A stretch of DNA of 64,000 bases from assembly GCA_964579505.1 (NCBI GenBank), contig CAZOGC010000007.1, positions 69,245-133,244 of the forward strand, written 5' to 3'. Each line of letters begins with the position of its first letter. Position 1 is the stretch's first letter. A model generated the notes under the pieces. That model was not told where the DNA came from and made no database searches. It saw nothing but the letters and a program-made list of their open reading frames with translations. This DNA comes from JAJYSO01 sp964579505. Its GTDB lineage: Bacteria; Bacteroidota; Bacteroidia; Flavobacteriales; Flavobacteriaceae. Shown one piece after another: positions 8,299 to 16,791 of this stretch. The translations under genes and the position numbers were made by a program.

Positions 8299-8870
8299 CA
8301 CAAGGAACCGAAAAACAAAAAAGAAGACGCTCTCGAAAAATGATGCTTTGGATTACCCAAGCTGCTATTGCTATGATGTTTGCCGGATTTACCAGTGCTT
8401 ATGTAGTAAGTGAAAGTAGACAAGACTGGGTACATAACTTAGGGCTTCCTTCTATTTTTATTATTAGTACCATCATCATTTTTTTGAGTAGTATTGCTTT
8501 AGGTTTTGTTAAAAAATGTATTCAAAACGACAACCGGTCATTAGCCAGTATTTTATTGATTATCGGATTTCTTCTGGGGCTTACCTTTAGTGTTCTTCAA
8601 TTTATGGGGTTTGGTGAAATTGTAGCCAATGGCTACTATCCGGCCGGTAGCTCTAGCACCATTAATGCTTCTTTTTATTACATTATTATTTTTGCACACC
8701 TAGCACACGTTTTATCAGGGCTTATCGCTTTAATTGTGCTAATTTATAATCATTTTAAAAAACGTTATAAAGCGGGGCAAACACTTGGTTTAGAACTCGG
8801 TGTAACCTATTGGCACTTTTTAGACTTTATTTGGTTATATCTGTTTTTCTTTATAACTTTCTTTGGATAA
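8289..8870 (+). CDS. Cytochrome c oxidase subunit III (first copy)
   Basis: A 193-residue protein of the heme-copper oxidase subunit III family with about five membrane segments, ending in the conserved YWHFLDFIWLYLFF helix. It belongs to the inner-membrane aa3/cbo3-type terminal oxidase, in which subunit III stabilises the catalytic core. It overlaps cyoE by 10 bases and is followed by a second, longer subunit III gene. Two adjacent subunit III-like genes are common in Flavobacteriaceae; whether both join the same complex is not shown here. Confidence 0.85.
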   Translation: MDLTQGTEKQKRRRSRKMMLWITQAAIAMMFAGFTSAYVVSESRQDWVHNLGLPSIFIISTIIIFLSSIALGFVKKCIQNDNRSLASILLIIGFLLGLTFSVLQFMGFGEIVANGYYPAGSSSTINASFYYIIIFAHLAHVLSGLIALIVLIYNHFKKRYKAGQTLGLELGVTYWHFLDFIWLYLFFFITFFG

Positions 8871-8888
8871 TAAAAATTATTACTTTTG
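8862..8888 (+). promoter_or_regulatory. Internal promoter before the second subunit III gene
   Basis: TACTTTTG at 8881-8888 matches TAnnTTTG perfectly. A TTTG at 8862-8865 could be the -33 element, though 15 bases is short. A start near 8894 favours ATG 8914 over the in-frame TTG at 8863. Confidence 0.6.
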
Positions 8889-8913
8889 CACAAATCTTAA
8901 CAAACGACTTTTT

Positions 8914-9897
8914 ATGGACACGACTTTGGCAAAAACAGGCACTGAAGGCAGTGTATGGGGCGGGGGACAAAAACCCATGGGGGCCAAGTACGGAAAAATG
9001 ATGATGTGGTTCTTCCTGACTTCAGATGCTCTTACTTTTGCGTCTTTCTTAGCAGGATATGGACTTTCTCGGTTCAAATTTTTAGATATTTGGCCGGTAC
9101 CCGATGATGTCTTTACCGAAATTCCTTTTATGCACGGCGTAGAAGCTCCTATGATCTATACCGCTTTTATGACCTTCATCTTGATTTTTTCTTCTGTAAC
9201 CATGGTTTTGGCAGTAGATGCCGGTCATAAGATGAATAAAAAAGGAGTGATTATGTATATGGCGTTAACTATTCTAGGCGGGGTAACCTTTATAGGTTCT
9301 CAGGCATACGAATGGACAGGCTTTATAAGAGGAAACCACGGAGCTATTGAAACTACCGGTGGCCGTATTCTTCAAGTTTATAACTCCGAAGGAGAACATA
9401 TTACTCTAAGTGATATTGCCATACCACAAAACGAAGCGCGTGTACCATTAAAAGAAAACGAGGGAATGTGGTTTATGGAAGATCAACACAGCACCCCCGG
9501 TTACACACTAGCCGAAGTAAAAGCCGGTTTCTTAGCTAATCCTGATTTGCTACTACGCTCACCGCTTACCGGTAAGGATGGTAAAAAAATAATGCTTTCT
9601 AGAGCCGCCTCTGTAAAAATAATTGAAAACGATGCCACCGGAGTCGTAAAAGGAGCCAATCTTTCTCACAACGAGTATGGACTTCCTCTTTTTGCCGATT
9701 TCTTTTTCTGGATTACCGGATTTCACGGATTTCACGTAACCTGTGGTATCATTCTTAATATCATTATATTTATTAATGTATTATTAGGGACTTACGAAAA
9801 AAGAGGTTCTTATTTAATGGTAGAAAAAGCCGGACTATATTGGCACTTTGTCGATTTGGTTTGGGTATTTGTATTTACCTTCTTCTACTTAGTTTAA
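8914..9897 (+). CDS. Cytochrome c oxidase subunit III (second copy, with large insertion)
   Basis: About 327 residues from ATG 8914; upstream in-frame codons to 8863 are probably not translated because a promoter lies at 8881-8888. The membrane segments match subunit III, ending in the conserved LYWHFVDLVWVFVF helix. Between the third and fourth segments is an insertion of roughly 100 hydrophilic residues (from VYNSEGEH to LSHNEYG), absent from the copy upstream. The insertion should lie outside the membrane and may be a lineage-specific contact surface. The gene is followed 24 bases later by subunit IV, so this is an oxidase operon. Confidence 0.87.
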   Translation: MDTTLAKTGTEGSVWGGGQKPMGAKYGKMMMWFFLTSDALTFASFLAGYGLSRFKFLDIWPVPDDVFTEIPFMHGVEAPMIYTAFMTFILIFSSVTMVLAVDAGHKMNKKGVIMYMALTILGGVTFIGSQAYEWTGFIRGNHGAIETTGGRILQVYNSEGEHITLSDIAIPQNEARVPLKENEGMWFMEDQHSTPGYTLAEVKAGFLANPDLLLRSPLTGKDGKKIMLSRAASVKIIENDATGVVKGANLSHNEYGLPLFADFFFWITGFHGFHVTCGIILNIIIFINVLLGTYEKRGSYLMVEKAGLYWHFVDLVWVFVFTFFYLV

Positions 9898-9921
9898 TTA
9901 TTATTTGAAAAGCAATAAAAA

Positions 9922-10302
9922 ATGGCAGAAATAGCAGTAGAAAATGCAGCACATCATCACGATCACGGAAATTCTGTAAGACGTATTTGGATTGTCTTTT
10001 GGTTACTTACCGTTGTTACCACTGTAGAAGTTGTTTTAGGGATTACTCACCCTGATATTTTAGAAGAACATCGTATTTGGAGTATGGAAATTCTTAACTG
10101 GATTTTCATCGCCCTAACCATTGTAAAGGCTTATTACATTACATGGGTATTTATGCATATGGAAAAAGAGTCTACCAATTTACGTCGTGCCGTAGTTTGG
10201 ATTGTTACTTTTTACATTGCCTACATTGTCTTTATTTTCCTTGCAGAAGGAGATTATCTTAACGAAGTCATTCACAATGGATATGTTCTTTGGAACTTTT
10301 AG
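9922..10302 (+). CDS. Cytochrome c oxidase subunit IV family protein
   Basis: A 126-residue inner-membrane protein with about three membrane helices (VFWLLTVVTTVEVVLGI, a central LNWIFIALTIVKAYYITWVF, and a C-terminal VTFYIAYIVFIFLA). It has a His-rich N-terminus (HHHDHGN) and the EKE-type loop typical of bacterial subunit IV. It accompanies subunit III in the operon and probably stabilises the oxidase. A strong terminator follows at 10327-10355, closing this transcription unit. Confidence 0.85.
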   Translation: MAEIAVENAAHHHDHGNSVRRIWIVFWLLTVVTTVEVVLGITHPDILEEHRIWSMEILNWIFIALTIVKAYYITWVFMHMEKESTNLRRAVVWIVTFYIAYIVFIFLAEGDYLNEVIHNGYVLWNF

Positions 10303-10326
10303 AATATATTAACACACAAAAAACTA

Positions 10327-10355
10327 AAAAAGACGGTTTATACGGCCGTCTTTTT
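10327..10355 (+). terminator. Intrinsic terminator after oxidase subunit IV
   Basis: A 10-bp stem pairs AAAAAGACGG (10327-10336) with CCGTCTTTTT (10346-10355) around loop TTTATACGG. The T run is part of the 3' arm and continues at the end. Confidence 0.8.
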
Positions 10356-10356
10356 C

Positions 10357-10364
10357 TAATTTTG
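10357..10364 (+). promoter_or_regulatory. Promoter -7 element of the SCO unit
   Basis: TAATTTTG at 10357-10364 matches TAnnTTTG exactly and begins 2 bases after the preceding terminator. The predicted start near 10370 gives a leader of about 20 bases to ATG 10391. Confidence 0.6.
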
Positions 10365-10390
10365 CACCGTCCTTGTTTTTGACTTCTATT

Positions 10391-11059
10391 ATGAAAAAAG
10401 CATTGGTTCTTATCGCATTATTTGCTATTCCTGTTTCAGTTTATTTACTATTTGCAACAGCGGTAAACCATTTTTCGTATCTACCGGTACTCACCAAAAA
10501 CGTAAACCATCTTGAAGATTTTAAATCTATGGATGGAGAAAAAATTGACCTAAAAGGAGACTTTACGGTACTTTGCTTTTTTGGTAAGAACATAAAAAAA
10601 ATGCGTGGCAACGCCTTTAATCTCAATATAGAAATTTACAAGAAATTTTATATCTACAAAGGATTTCAATGTTTGGTATTAGCTGAAAATGGCACGCAAG
10701 ACGAGGCAAAAAAACTCATTAACGATTTACATAATTTTTCAGGAGGCACCATGCGCAAATGGAGATTTGCCTTTGGCTCACCAGAAGCTATTCAACAGTA
10801 CTTTAAAAGTCTACACACTGATGTGCACCTCAACAAAGACAACGCTACCCCCTTTGTCTTTATTATAGACAAAGACGGCAACCTGCGTGGAAGAAAAAAA
10901 GAAGACACCTTTGAATATCCATCTATGTATGGATATGATACCCGGTCGCCCGGAACCTTACACACCAAAATGAATGATGATCTTAAGGTCTTGATGGCCG
11001 AATACCGGTTAAAAGCAAAAACCAAGGAACTAGATATTTCTGTTAAACACAAAAAATAA
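10391..11059 (+). CDS. Membrane-anchored thioredoxin-fold-like protein without cysteine pair
   Basis: 222 residues from ATG 10391, which gives a clean N-terminal membrane anchor (MKKALVLIALFAIPVSVYLLF); an in-frame TTG 18 bases earlier is less likely. The rest resembles an AhpC/TSA or SCO-like thioredoxin fold (FTVLCFFGKN, then FVFIIDKDGNLRGRK), but no CxxC or CxxxC motif is present at the usual site. It is the first gene of the unit containing SCO. It may be an assembly helper for the oxidase copper site that has lost redox chemistry; that role is inference. Confidence 0.6.
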   Translation: MKKALVLIALFAIPVSVYLLFATAVNHFSYLPVLTKNVNHLEDFKSMDGEKIDLKGDFTVLCFFGKNIKKMRGNAFNLNIEIYKKFYIYKGFQCLVLAENGTQDEAKKLINDLHNFSGGTMRKWRFAFGSPEAIQQYFKSLHTDVHLNKDNATPFVFIIDKDGNLRGRKKEDTFEYPSMYGYDTRSPGTLHTKMNDDLKVLMAEYRLKAKTKELDISVKHKK

Positions 11060-11064
11060 CTGAA

Positions 11065-11328
11065 ATGAGAGGGAAGCGGGGCTATATTATTGGCACTTCT
11101 ATTATAATTCTACTTTTTGGATTATATGTAATAAAGAATTTTGCCTACCGCTATTCTCACAGCACGCTTGAATGGGCTGATGATATAAGCGGTTTAAAAA
11201 AAATGCCTACAGATTCTGAACCCATTCTAAAACCCTCACAACGTACCTTCCCCACAGATACGATTTTTACCCAAAAAAATAATTCTACCCACACTGACAG
11301 CCTGCCTTATGAATCAAAAAACAACTAA
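11065..11328 (+). CDS. Small single-pass membrane protein, unknown
   Basis: 87 residues: one membrane segment near the N-terminus (YIIGTSIIILLFGLYVI) and a hydrophilic tail rich in Ser, Thr and Pro. I do not recognise a family. It starts 5 bases after the gene upstream and its last 20 bases overlap the SCO gene in another frame, so it is tightly embedded in the oxidase-assembly unit and is probably expressed with it. Confidence 0.6.
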   Translation: MRGKRGYIIGTSIIILLFGLYVIKNFAYRYSHSTLEWADDISGLKKMPTDSEPILKPSQRTFPTDTIFTQKNNSTHTDSLPYESKNN

Positions 11329-12025
11329 TCTAAATAACTCCCTAAAAAGTCTTCTTCTTTTTGTATTCATTATAAGTGTAACCTCTTGTAAACAACAAAC
11401 CAAAAAGAACAAAACAGAAAACGACACTACAACACCGGTAGGTTATGTAGTCTTAAATGGTAAAAAAGCCACCGGCCCCTCTTTTAAATTTATAGACCAA
11501 CATGGAGACACTATTACTAATAAAGATTATAAAGGAAAAGTGTATGTGGTCGAGTTTTTCTATACCACCTGCCCTTCTATTTGCCCAATAATGAATGCCA
11601 ACCTTAAAGAAGTTTCTAAAATTTTTAAAGGAAAAGACAATTTTGGTATAGCCTCTTTTAGTATAGATCCTGAATACGACACTCAAAAGGTCTTAAAAGC
11701 ATACGCTCAGCAACACGACATTACCAACCCCAATTGGCATTTAATGACCGGAGACAAAAACAAAATATACCATTTGGCAGAAACAGGTTATAAGCTTAAT
11801 GCTATGGAAGACCCTAACGAACCCGGCGGAATATTACACAGCGGAATGTTTGTGCTTATAGACCAAGATGGTTACATTCGTTGCAGAAAAGACGTTTATG
11901 GAAACCCTATTATATACTATCGTGGGTTTATAAAACGCGGCGCGGCCCCTAAAGTAGGACAAGAAAAACCACAGATAAACGCCTTAATAGCAGATATTAA
12001 ATACTTACTTCACCATAAATCATAA
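11309..12025 (+). CDS. SCO1/SenC-family copper chaperone lipoprotein
   Basis: A 238-residue lipoprotein: the N-terminal hydrophobic segment ends in a lipobox (SVTSC). The thioredoxin-like SCO domain carries the copper-binding CPSIC motif in FFYTTCPSICPIMN and the conserved distal His in LHSGMF. SCO proteins deliver copper to the CuA site of cytochrome c oxidase at the outer face of the inner membrane, matching the oxidase genes just upstream. It overlaps the small gene before it by 20 bases and is followed 5 bases later by another small membrane protein. Confidence 0.9.
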   Translation: MNQKTTNLNNSLKSLLLFVFIISVTSCKQQTKKNKTENDTTTPVGYVVLNGKKATGPSFKFIDQHGDTITNKDYKGKVYVVEFFYTTCPSICPIMNANLKEVSKIFKGKDNFGIASFSIDPEYDTQKVLKAYAQQHDITNPNWHLMTGDKNKIYHLAETGYKLNAMEDPNEPGGILHSGMFVLIDQDGYIRCRKDVYGNPIIYYRGFIKRGAAPKVGQEKPQINALIADIKYLLHHKS

Positions 12026-12030
12026 GGATT

Positions 12031-12282
12031 ATGAAATTCTTCTCTATAAAATCAAGTTATTACAAGTTTATTCTCCTTTTTGTATTTGTTATAGGCACGC
12101 CCGTTGTTTCCTCTGCCCAATGCGCCATGTGTCGTGCTGCTTTACTTACTTCCGGAGACAAAGGAATGGCACAAGGTATTAACCACGGTATTGCCTATCT
12201 TATGGCATTCCCATATATTTTGGTCGCCATTTTGGGGTTTGTAATTTATCGAATAATCAAAAAAGAAAGCAAAACAGCTTAG
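12031..12282 (+). CDS. Small membrane protein with CxxC after a signal peptide
   Basis: 83 residues: signal peptide ending near SSAQ, then CAMCRAALL directly at the mature N-terminus, then a single membrane helix (AYLMAFPYILVAILGFVIY) and a basic tail. The exported CxxC next to a SCO gene suggests a metal or disulfide role in oxidase assembly (inference). I do not know an assigned function for this family. It is the last gene of the unit; an imperfect A+T-rich dyad at 12301-12337 follows. Confidence 0.7.
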   Translation: MKFFSIKSSYYKFILLFVFVIGTPVVSSAQCAMCRAALLTSGDKGMAQGINHGIAYLMAFPYILVAILGFVIYRIIKKESKTA

Positions 12283-12300
12283 TTATTTTTAACCCCATGC

Positions 12301-12337
12301 ATCTGTTTTATTTTAATTAACAATTAAATAACAGATT
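12301..12337 (+). repeat. Imperfect A+T-rich dyad after the SCO unit
   Basis: ATCTGTT (12301-12307) and AACAGAT pair at the ends of a hairpin whose inner A+T-rich arms pair with two bulges around AAC. There is no T run after it, so it is a weak terminator candidate at best. Confidence 0.3.
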
Positions 12338-12416
12338 TAATCAGTATAAAGCTATATTTTCACACCCCGTTTTTTGCGTTGTTAGGGGACATCGCGTGTA
12401 AATTATAGTCGGATAT

Positions 12417-13118
12417 ATGATAGAAATTAAAGATCTTCACAAATCTTATAAAACCGGATCCACTTCACTTCACGTTCTTAAAGGACTTAATTTCAATATT
12501 GAGGAAGGAGAGTTAGTTGCTATTATGGGGTCATCTGGCTCCGGTAAATCTACCTTACTTAACATTTTAGGTATTTTAGACGAAGCTGATTCAGGAGATT
12601 ATATATTAGATGGCGTACCCATTAAAAACCTCAACGAAAAGATAGCTGCCAATTATCGCAACAAATTTTTGGGGTTCATTTTTCAATCCTTCAACCTAAT
12701 TAGCTATAAAACGGCCGTAGACAATGTGGCACTCCCCTTATATTACCAAGGATATAAACGCCACGAACGTATGGAAAAAGCTATGACATACTTAGAAAAA
12801 GTGGGGTTGGCAGATTGGGCTAATCATCTTCCCAATCAATTATCCGGGGGGCAAAAACAGCGTATTGCCATTGCACGAGCGCTAGCTAGTGAACCCAAAG
12901 TTCTTTTAGCCGATGAGCCTACCGGAGCATTAGACAGCAAAACTTCTTATGAAATTATGAACCTTATACAGGGCATAAATGAGGAAGGAAAAACCATCTT
13001 AGTAGTTACCCACGAAGAAGATATTGCTCATATGACCAAGCGCATTGTTCATCTGCAAGATGGCATCATTTTAAATGATTCATTTATCGATCAGAAAAAA
13101 GCCATAGATTATGTTTGA
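12417..13118 (+). CDS. MacB-type ABC exporter ATPase
   Basis: A 233-residue ATP-binding subunit of the LolD/MacB group: Walker A GSSGSGKST (about residues 39-47), signature LSGGQKQR, Walker B VLLADEPTGALD, switch His in VVTHE. It drives the two FtsX-type permeases that follow and overlaps the first by 8 bases. With the adaptor and TolC genes downstream it forms a tripartite exporter across both membranes. The substrate (drug, lipid or peptide) is not identifiable. Confidence 0.9.
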   Translation: MIEIKDLHKSYKTGSTSLHVLKGLNFNIEEGELVAIMGSSGSGKSTLLNILGILDEADSGDYILDGVPIKNLNEKIAANYRNKFLGFIFQSFNLISYKTAVDNVALPLYYQGYKRHERMEKAMTYLEKVGLADWANHLPNQLSGGQKQRIAIARALASEPKVLLADEPTGALDSKTSYEIMNLIQGINEEGKTILVVTHEEDIAHMTKRIVHLQDGIILNDSFIDQKKAIDYV

Positions 13119-14355
13119 TCTAGAACGCTGGGAAGAAATATTTGAAACGATCAGGAAAAACAAACTACGTACTTTTCTGACAGGTCTTTCTGTGCTCTCA
13201 GGCATCTTTATCTTAGTGGTTCTTCTAGGAATTGGTCAAGGCATACAAAACGGCATAGAACACCAATTTGCAAAAGATGCCACTAACCGCATTAACATCT
13301 GGCCGGGCAAAACTTCGCTGGCTTATAAAGGCTACAATAAAGACCGCCAAATTCAATTTAAAAACAAAGATTACAACCAAATCATTAAAGAATTTGGAGA
13401 CTTTATAGAATACAGATCCTCACTCTATCGAGTATGGAGTAGTATGATTACATACAAGATAAAATCTGGCAGTTACAGAATAGAGGGCGTTCTACCCGAC
13501 TACCAATTTTTAGAAAACGAGAGCATGGTGGCCGGACGTTTTCTTAATCAGCATGATATTTCTGGCCATGCCAAAGTTGTAGTTATTGGCAACAAAGTGA
13601 AAAAAGACCTCTTTGGAGAAGACTCTGCCATAAACAAACTCATTCAAATTTCGGGTATCAATTTTAAAGTGATTGGTGTTTATAGCGATCCGGGAGGTGA
13701 TAGACAAGAAGCACGTGTTTTCATTCCTATTTATACTGCTCAGCAAGTCTTTAATGGAGGGCAAGATATCCGAAACATGGCCTTTACCCTTCCCAAACAA
13801 GAAAATTTTTCACAAGCATTGGCTATTTCTGAAGCCTTTACCGAACGGCTAAAAAGCCAACTAAAAAAGACGCACGACGTAGCTCCTAATGACGATTCTG
13901 CTATCAATATCAGAAATTCGCTAAAAAGTGCCAAACGTATTTATTTAATGACCTCTAGTATTGAAATTTTCTTTTGGTTTGTCGGAATTGCTACTCTACT
14001 AGCCGGCGTAGTAGGAGTAGGTAACGTAATGCTCATTATCGTAAAAGAACGCACCAAAGAAATTGGTGTTCGTAAAGCCTTGGGAGCTAAACCATGGTCT
14101 ATTGTATGGATGATTCTTCACGAAGCCATATTTATTACAGCCATTGCCGGATTTTTAGGATTATTTATCGGAATGGTTTTATTAGATGCTGTAGCTCCGC
14201 TCATTAAAAGCGACTTTCTAAGAAACCCAACCGTTAATTTTCAAGTAGCTGTAGCTACCGTTATTATTTTAGTAATAGCAGGTGCTTTGGCCGGATTTTT
14301 TCCTGCTTGGAAGGCAGCCCGTATAAAACCAATTGAAGCATTAAGAGACGAATAA
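13111..14355 (+). CDS. MacB/FtsX-type ABC permease (first)
   Basis: A 414-residue permease: one N-terminal membrane helix (FLTGLSVLSGIFILVVLLGIG), a periplasmic MacB_PCD domain of about 230 residues, then three C-terminal FtsX helices with the coupling segment KERTKEIGVRKALGAKPWS. It is encoded directly after its ATPase and one base before a second permease of the same architecture, so the transporter is probably a heterodimer in the inner membrane. Confidence 0.9.
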   Translation: MFDLERWEEIFETIRKNKLRTFLTGLSVLSGIFILVVLLGIGQGIQNGIEHQFAKDATNRINIWPGKTSLAYKGYNKDRQIQFKNKDYNQIIKEFGDFIEYRSSLYRVWSSMITYKIKSGSYRIEGVLPDYQFLENESMVAGRFLNQHDISGHAKVVVIGNKVKKDLFGEDSAINKLIQISGINFKVIGVYSDPGGDRQEARVFIPIYTAQQVFNGGQDIRNMAFTLPKQENFSQALAISEAFTERLKSQLKKTHDVAPNDDSAINIRNSLKSAKRIYLMTSSIEIFFWFVGIATLLAGVVGVGNVMLIIVKERTKEIGVRKALGAKPWSIVWMILHEAIFITAIAGFLGLFIGMVLLDAVAPLIKSDFLRNPTVNFQVAVATVIILVIAGALAGFFPAWKAARIKPIEALRDE

Positions 14356-14356
14356 A

Positions 14357-15622
14357 ATGTTTAATAGAGATAAATGGGATGAAATATTAGAATCGCTCAG
14401 CGCCAACTGGTTCAGAACCGTTATGACCGCTTTTGGCGTATTTTGGGGCATCTTTATCTTGGTTATTCTGTTGGCTGCCGGAAACGGGTTGGGCAATGGC
14501 GTAAAACAAGGGTTTAGTGGTATTGCTACGAACTCTATGTTTATGTGGACGAGACCCACCTCTGTCTCTTATGACGGGTTAAATAAAGGACGACGCTACA
14601 ACTTTAAAATTAGTGATGTTCGAGCCATTAAAAACAACGTTCCAGGACTAAAAATAGTTTCTCCTCGCAACCGTTTAGGCGGATTTGGAGGAGGTAACAA
14701 CGTTACACGAGGTCTAAAGAACGGAGCATTCAATGTATACGGAGATTATCCCGAAATCATTGAACAACAACCTATGGATATCCTTAAAGGCCGCTTTCTC
14801 AATCATATTGATTTACAAAATAATCGAAAAGTAGCCGTTATAGGTACCTCTGTTGTTACAACATTATACAATAAAGGAGAGGATGTTTTAGGCACGTATA
14901 TCAAAATTAATGGCGTTAATTTTCAAGTAATTGGCGTCTATCAAAAAAAGGCGTCTATGGGGCGCGACCAAGAAGAAGCGCAAAAAGAAATCTTTATTCC
15001 GTTTACTACTTATGGAAAAGCCTTTAATACGGGAGATGACGTCGGGTTTATGTCTATAACCGCCGATGACAATCACAGTATAACCAAACTCAAACAACAA
15101 ATATATGATGTAGTTAAGCGCCGACACAAAATAGCCCCTAGTGATGACCGAGCCATTGGTAGTTTTGACCTCTTTGCTAAATTCAATCAGATTAATGGAT
15201 TGATTATTACTTTAAATGCGGTTGCCTATTTTGTCGGTATTTTGGTCTTACTATCCGGAATTATCGGCATCAGTAACATTATGCTTATTGTTGTAAAAGA
15301 ACGTACCAATGAAATTGGTGTGCGACGTGCCTTAGGAGCTTCACCAGGCAATATTCGCAGTCAAGTTTTATTAGAATCGGTTGTATTAACCATTATTGCC
15401 GGTATGGCAGGAATCGCATTTGCTACCGGTATATTATGGGTTATAAATTACTTTTTAGGGGAACTAAACAATCCCGATATGATGTTTGCCAACCCAAGTG
15501 TGGGACTGGGAGCCATTGTTTCTGCCTTAGTTATTTTGGTAGGATCCGGACTATTAGCCGGATTTCTTCCTGCACAAAAGGCAATCAAAATTAAACCTGT
15601 TGAAGCTTTAAAAACCGAATAA
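14357..15622 (+). CDS. MacB/FtsX-type ABC permease (second)
   Basis: A 421-residue partner of the preceding permease with the same layout: N-terminal helix (FGVFWGIFILVILLAAG), periplasmic MacB_PCD domain, three C-terminal FtsX helices and the coupling motif KERTNEIGVRRALGASPGN. The two permeases are alike in organisation but clearly diverged, as expected of an old duplication. It starts one base after the stop of the first. Confidence 0.9.
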   Translation: MFNRDKWDEILESLSANWFRTVMTAFGVFWGIFILVILLAAGNGLGNGVKQGFSGIATNSMFMWTRPTSVSYDGLNKGRRYNFKISDVRAIKNNVPGLKIVSPRNRLGGFGGGNNVTRGLKNGAFNVYGDYPEIIEQQPMDILKGRFLNHIDLQNNRKVAVIGTSVVTTLYNKGEDVLGTYIKINGVNFQVIGVYQKKASMGRDQEEAQKEIFIPFTTYGKAFNTGDDVGFMSITADDNHSITKLKQQIYDVVKRRHKIAPSDDRAIGSFDLFAKFNQINGLIITLNAVAYFVGILVLLSGIIGISNIMLIVVKERTNEIGVRRALGASPGNIRSQVLLESVVLTIIAGMAGIAFATGILWVINYFLGELNNPDMMFANPSVGLGAIVSALVILVGSGLLAGFLPAQKAIKIKPVEALKTE

Positions 15623-15650
15623 AAATTAAGTGAAATAAATTTCAAGACGA

Positions 15651-16778
15651 ATGAAAAGAACCGGAACCATCGTAATCCTAATCATTATTGCCGTTTTATT
15701 TCTCGGCTCTATGTATTATCTCTACCAAAAAAATCAAGAGGATCCTCAAACCTATACTACCGAAACACCGGCAACTACTACCATTGTTAATAAAACAGTG
15801 GCTACCGGAAATATCGTTCCAAAAGAGGAGATTGAAATAAAACCCAATATCTCAGGAATTATAGATACTATTTATGTAGAAGCAGGAGATATTGTACATG
15901 CAGGAGATTTAATTGCCAAGTTAAGAGTGGTACCTAGCGTAGAAAATTTATCGAGTAGCAAAAACCAAATAACCTCAGCGCGTATTACACTCAACAATCA
16001 AGAAAAAGTATATAAAAGGCAAAAATCCCTCTACGAAAAAGGGGTTATCTCTACAAATCAGTACGATACTGCCTTGATGAATTACAAACAAGCTCAACAA
16101 GCACTTGATGCTGCCAAAGAAACCTATGAAATTGTAAAAACCGGTAGCTCTAGCGGAATGGGAGGAACCACCAACACCAATATTAGAGCCACCATTACAG
16201 GTATGGTATTAGATATTCCGGTTAAAGCAGGTAACCAAGTTATCCAGGCTAATAATTTTAATGAAGGAACGACCATTGCTTCATTGGCCAACGTAAACAA
16301 CATGATTTTTGATGGAAAAATTGATGAAACAGACGTGGGAAAAATTCATGCCGGTTTACCATTAAAAATTACCGTAGGTGCCATTCCTAACATAACTTTT
16401 GATGCAAAGCTATATTATATTTCTCCAAAAGCTGAAACCAGCGAAGACGGAACCACTACTACTAGTGGTGCGGTACAATTTGAAATTAAAGGCTTACTAG
16501 AAAATAGAGACAGCACCTTTATTAGAGCCGGGTTAAGTGCCAATGCTTCTATTATTTTAGACAAAGCAGAAAATGTATTGGCTATCAAAGAAGCTTTAGT
16601 TCAATTTGATGCAAAGACCAACCAGCCATACGTAGAGGTAAAAACCGGTAAAAAACAATTTGAACGTCGTAATGTTGAACTCGGCATAAGCAATGGTATT
16701 ATGGTACAAGTTAAAAGCGGCCTGTCTAAAGACGATCAAATAAAGGTCTGGAATCCTATTGTTAAACCCGCCAACTAA
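15651..16778 (+). CDS. Periplasmic adaptor (HlyD/MacA-like membrane fusion protein)
   Basis: 375 residues: N-terminal membrane anchor (TIVILIIIAVLFLGSMYYLY), a split lipoyl/barrel-sandwich domain (KPNISGIIDTIYVEAGDIV and the return ITGMVLDIPVKAGNQV), a helical hairpin between them (LNNQEKVYKRQKSLYEKG), then beta-barrel and membrane-proximal domains. MacA-type adaptors bridge the ABC permeases upstream to the TolC-like channel encoded next. It lies 28 bases after the second permease, in one operon. Confidence 0.9.
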   Translation: MKRTGTIVILIIIAVLFLGSMYYLYQKNQEDPQTYTTETPATTTIVNKTVATGNIVPKEEIEIKPNISGIIDTIYVEAGDIVHAGDLIAKLRVVPSVENLSSSKNQITSARITLNNQEKVYKRQKSLYEKGVISTNQYDTALMNYKQAQQALDAAKETYEIVKTGSSSGMGGTTNTNIRATITGMVLDIPVKAGNQVIQANNFNEGTTIASLANVNNMIFDGKIDETDVGKIHAGLPLKITVGAIPNITFDAKLYYISPKAETSEDGTTTTSGAVQFEIKGLLENRDSTFIRAGLSANASIILDKAENVLAIKEALVQFDAKTNQPYVEVKTGKKQFERRNVELGISNGIMVQVKSGLSKDDQIKVWNPIVKPAN

Positions 16779-16791
16779 TCTAACATTGGTT

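Noticed and set aside
12301..12337. Strong terminator after the SCO unit
   Set aside because: The dyad has two bulges and no following T run; it is listed only as a weak dyad.
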